The notes under the pieces were generated by a model. It had not been told where the DNA came from and searched no databases. It saw only the letters and a program-made list of their open reading frames with translations. From Pseudomonas sp. (GTDB lineage Bacteria; Pseudomonadota; Gammaproteobacteria; Pseudomonadales; Pseudomonadaceae): a stretch of 6,764 bases of DNA. The stretch's first letter is position 1, and every line of letters starts with the position of its first letter. This document shows, piece by piece, positions 6,492-6,764 of the stretch. The DNA lies in assembly GCA_030654635.1 (NCBI GenBank), contig JAURXE010000557.1, positions 1 through 6,764 on the forward strand. Direction: 5' to 3'. Both the position numbers and the translations under genes were made by a program.

Positions 6492-6515
6492 GCAGGCGCG
6501 TTGGTGCGCGCCTGC
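6492..6515 (-). promoter_or_regulatory. Hairpin abutting the amidohydrolase ribosome binding site
   Basis: GCAGGCGCG (6492-6500) and CGCGCCTGC (6507-6515) are perfect complements around a 6-base loop. The - strand GGAG ribosome binding site (6488-6491) touches the stem base. No U-run follows, so it is not a standard terminator. In a transcript running on from the binding-protein gene it could stop 3'-5' decay or affect translation of the deacetylase. Confidence 0.6.
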
Positions 6516-6534
6516 TTAGGTTTTATCTGGTTTG

Positions 6535-6569
6535 GTAGGGTGGAGTTGGTGGGCTGAAGCCCACCCTAC
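6535..6569. repeat. Extragenic palindrome (GTAGGGTGG / CCACCCTAC)
   Basis: Outer arms GTAGGGTGG (6535-6543) and CCACCCTAC (6561-6569) are exact complements. Within them GGTGGGCT (6548-6555) pairs with AGCCCACC (6558-6565), so two overlapping folds compete for the right arm. The wording GTAGGGTGG...GGGCTGAAGCCCACCCTAC resembles, from memory, intergenic repeats found many times in Pseudomonas genomes. It begins 15 bases after the binding-protein stop codon (- strand) and may serve as its 3' end or stabiliser. Confidence 0.65.
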
Positions 6570-6584
6570 GGATGTGCTCGCGGT

Positions 6585-6764
6585 TTACTTCTTCAATTTG
6601 GTCCAGACCGCGCTGCGCAACTTCAGGGCTTTCGGCGAGCACAGCTCGAACGGCCGCAGGCGATCGAGTTTGTCGGCCGGGGTGTTGATCGCCGGGTCGT
6701 CGAACAGGGTCTTGTCCATAAATTTCTCGGCGCCGCTGATGGCGTTGTTGTACTTGGCGAAGTT
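6585..6764 (-). CDS. Polyamine ABC transporter substrate-binding protein, C-terminal fragment
   Basis: The last 59 codons plus TAA of a gene whose 5' part lies beyond the right edge. The fragment starts NFAKYNNAISGAEKF and ends SAVWTKLKK. The pattern of a YNNAISGA-type helix, then DPAINTPADKLDRL, then a closing RSAVWTKLK resembles the C-terminus of PotF/PotD-type periplasmic binding proteins (E. coli PotF ends with a related RAWTKVK stretch and has a matching NPEIYPPAD region). These proteins deliver putrescine or spermidine to an ABC importer. The signal peptide and ligand pocket are outside the window, so the substrate cannot be judged. The acetylpolyamine amidohydrolase gene downstream on the same strand supports a polyamine role and fits the PA0323 neighbourhood of P. 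aeruginosa. Confidence 0.85.
   Translation of the reverse strand, partial: NFAKYNNAISGAEKFMDKTLFDDPAINTPADKLDRLRPFELCSPKALKLRSAVWTKLKK

Overview
The window looks like a chromosomal, high-GC stretch of a Pseudomonas or close relative. The protein sequences and gene order (serA, divergent D-2-hydroxyglutarate dehydrogenase, then an acetylpolyamine amidohydrolase and a polyamine-binding protein) resemble, from memory, the PA0316-PA0323 region of P. aeruginosa; I could not run a search. There are seven protein genes, one cut by the right edge. I see no tRNA, rRNA, CRISPR array, insertion sequence or phage gene.

Left part (1-2108): a short DUF523/TudS-like Fe-S protein (145-633, +) converges on serA (675-1907, -), with a compact bidirectional terminator (638-660) between them. 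serA faces away from the next gene across a 201-base divergent gap. That gap holds a perfect 16-base palindrome (2019-2034) inside a larger imperfect inverted repeat, a good operator candidate.

Middle (2109-4426): an FAD-linked D-2-hydroxyglutarate dehydrogenase (2109-3503, +), a 203-base gap with a perfect 17-bp inverted repeat (3537-3596), a FAHD1/YcgM-type hydrolase (3707-4375, +) and a strong Rho-independent terminator. SerA is known to reduce 2-oxoglutarate to D-2-hydroxyglutarate as a side reaction that helps pull serine synthesis forward, and D-2-hydroxyglutarate dehydrogenase returns the product to 2-oxoglutarate. The divergent pair is therefore a functional couple. The FAH-family enzyme may add a second, oxaloacetate-related clean-up activity.

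Right part (4427-6764): a membrane-anchored, beta-propeller SdiA-regulated (YjiK-like) protein (4523-5428, +) converges on an acetylpolyamine amidohydrolase (5453-6481, -). Upstream of the latter, on the same strand, is the C-terminal end of a PotF/PotD-type polyamine-binding protein (6585-6764, -). Binding protein and deacetylase probably form part of one polyamine uptake and catabolism unit. The 103 bases between them hold two hairpins, one directly before the deacetylase ribosome binding site.

I did not find a clearly new system. The most interesting signals are non-coding: the divergent-promoter palindrome, the nested inverted repeat at 3537-3596, and the paired hairpins before the amidohydrolase gene.
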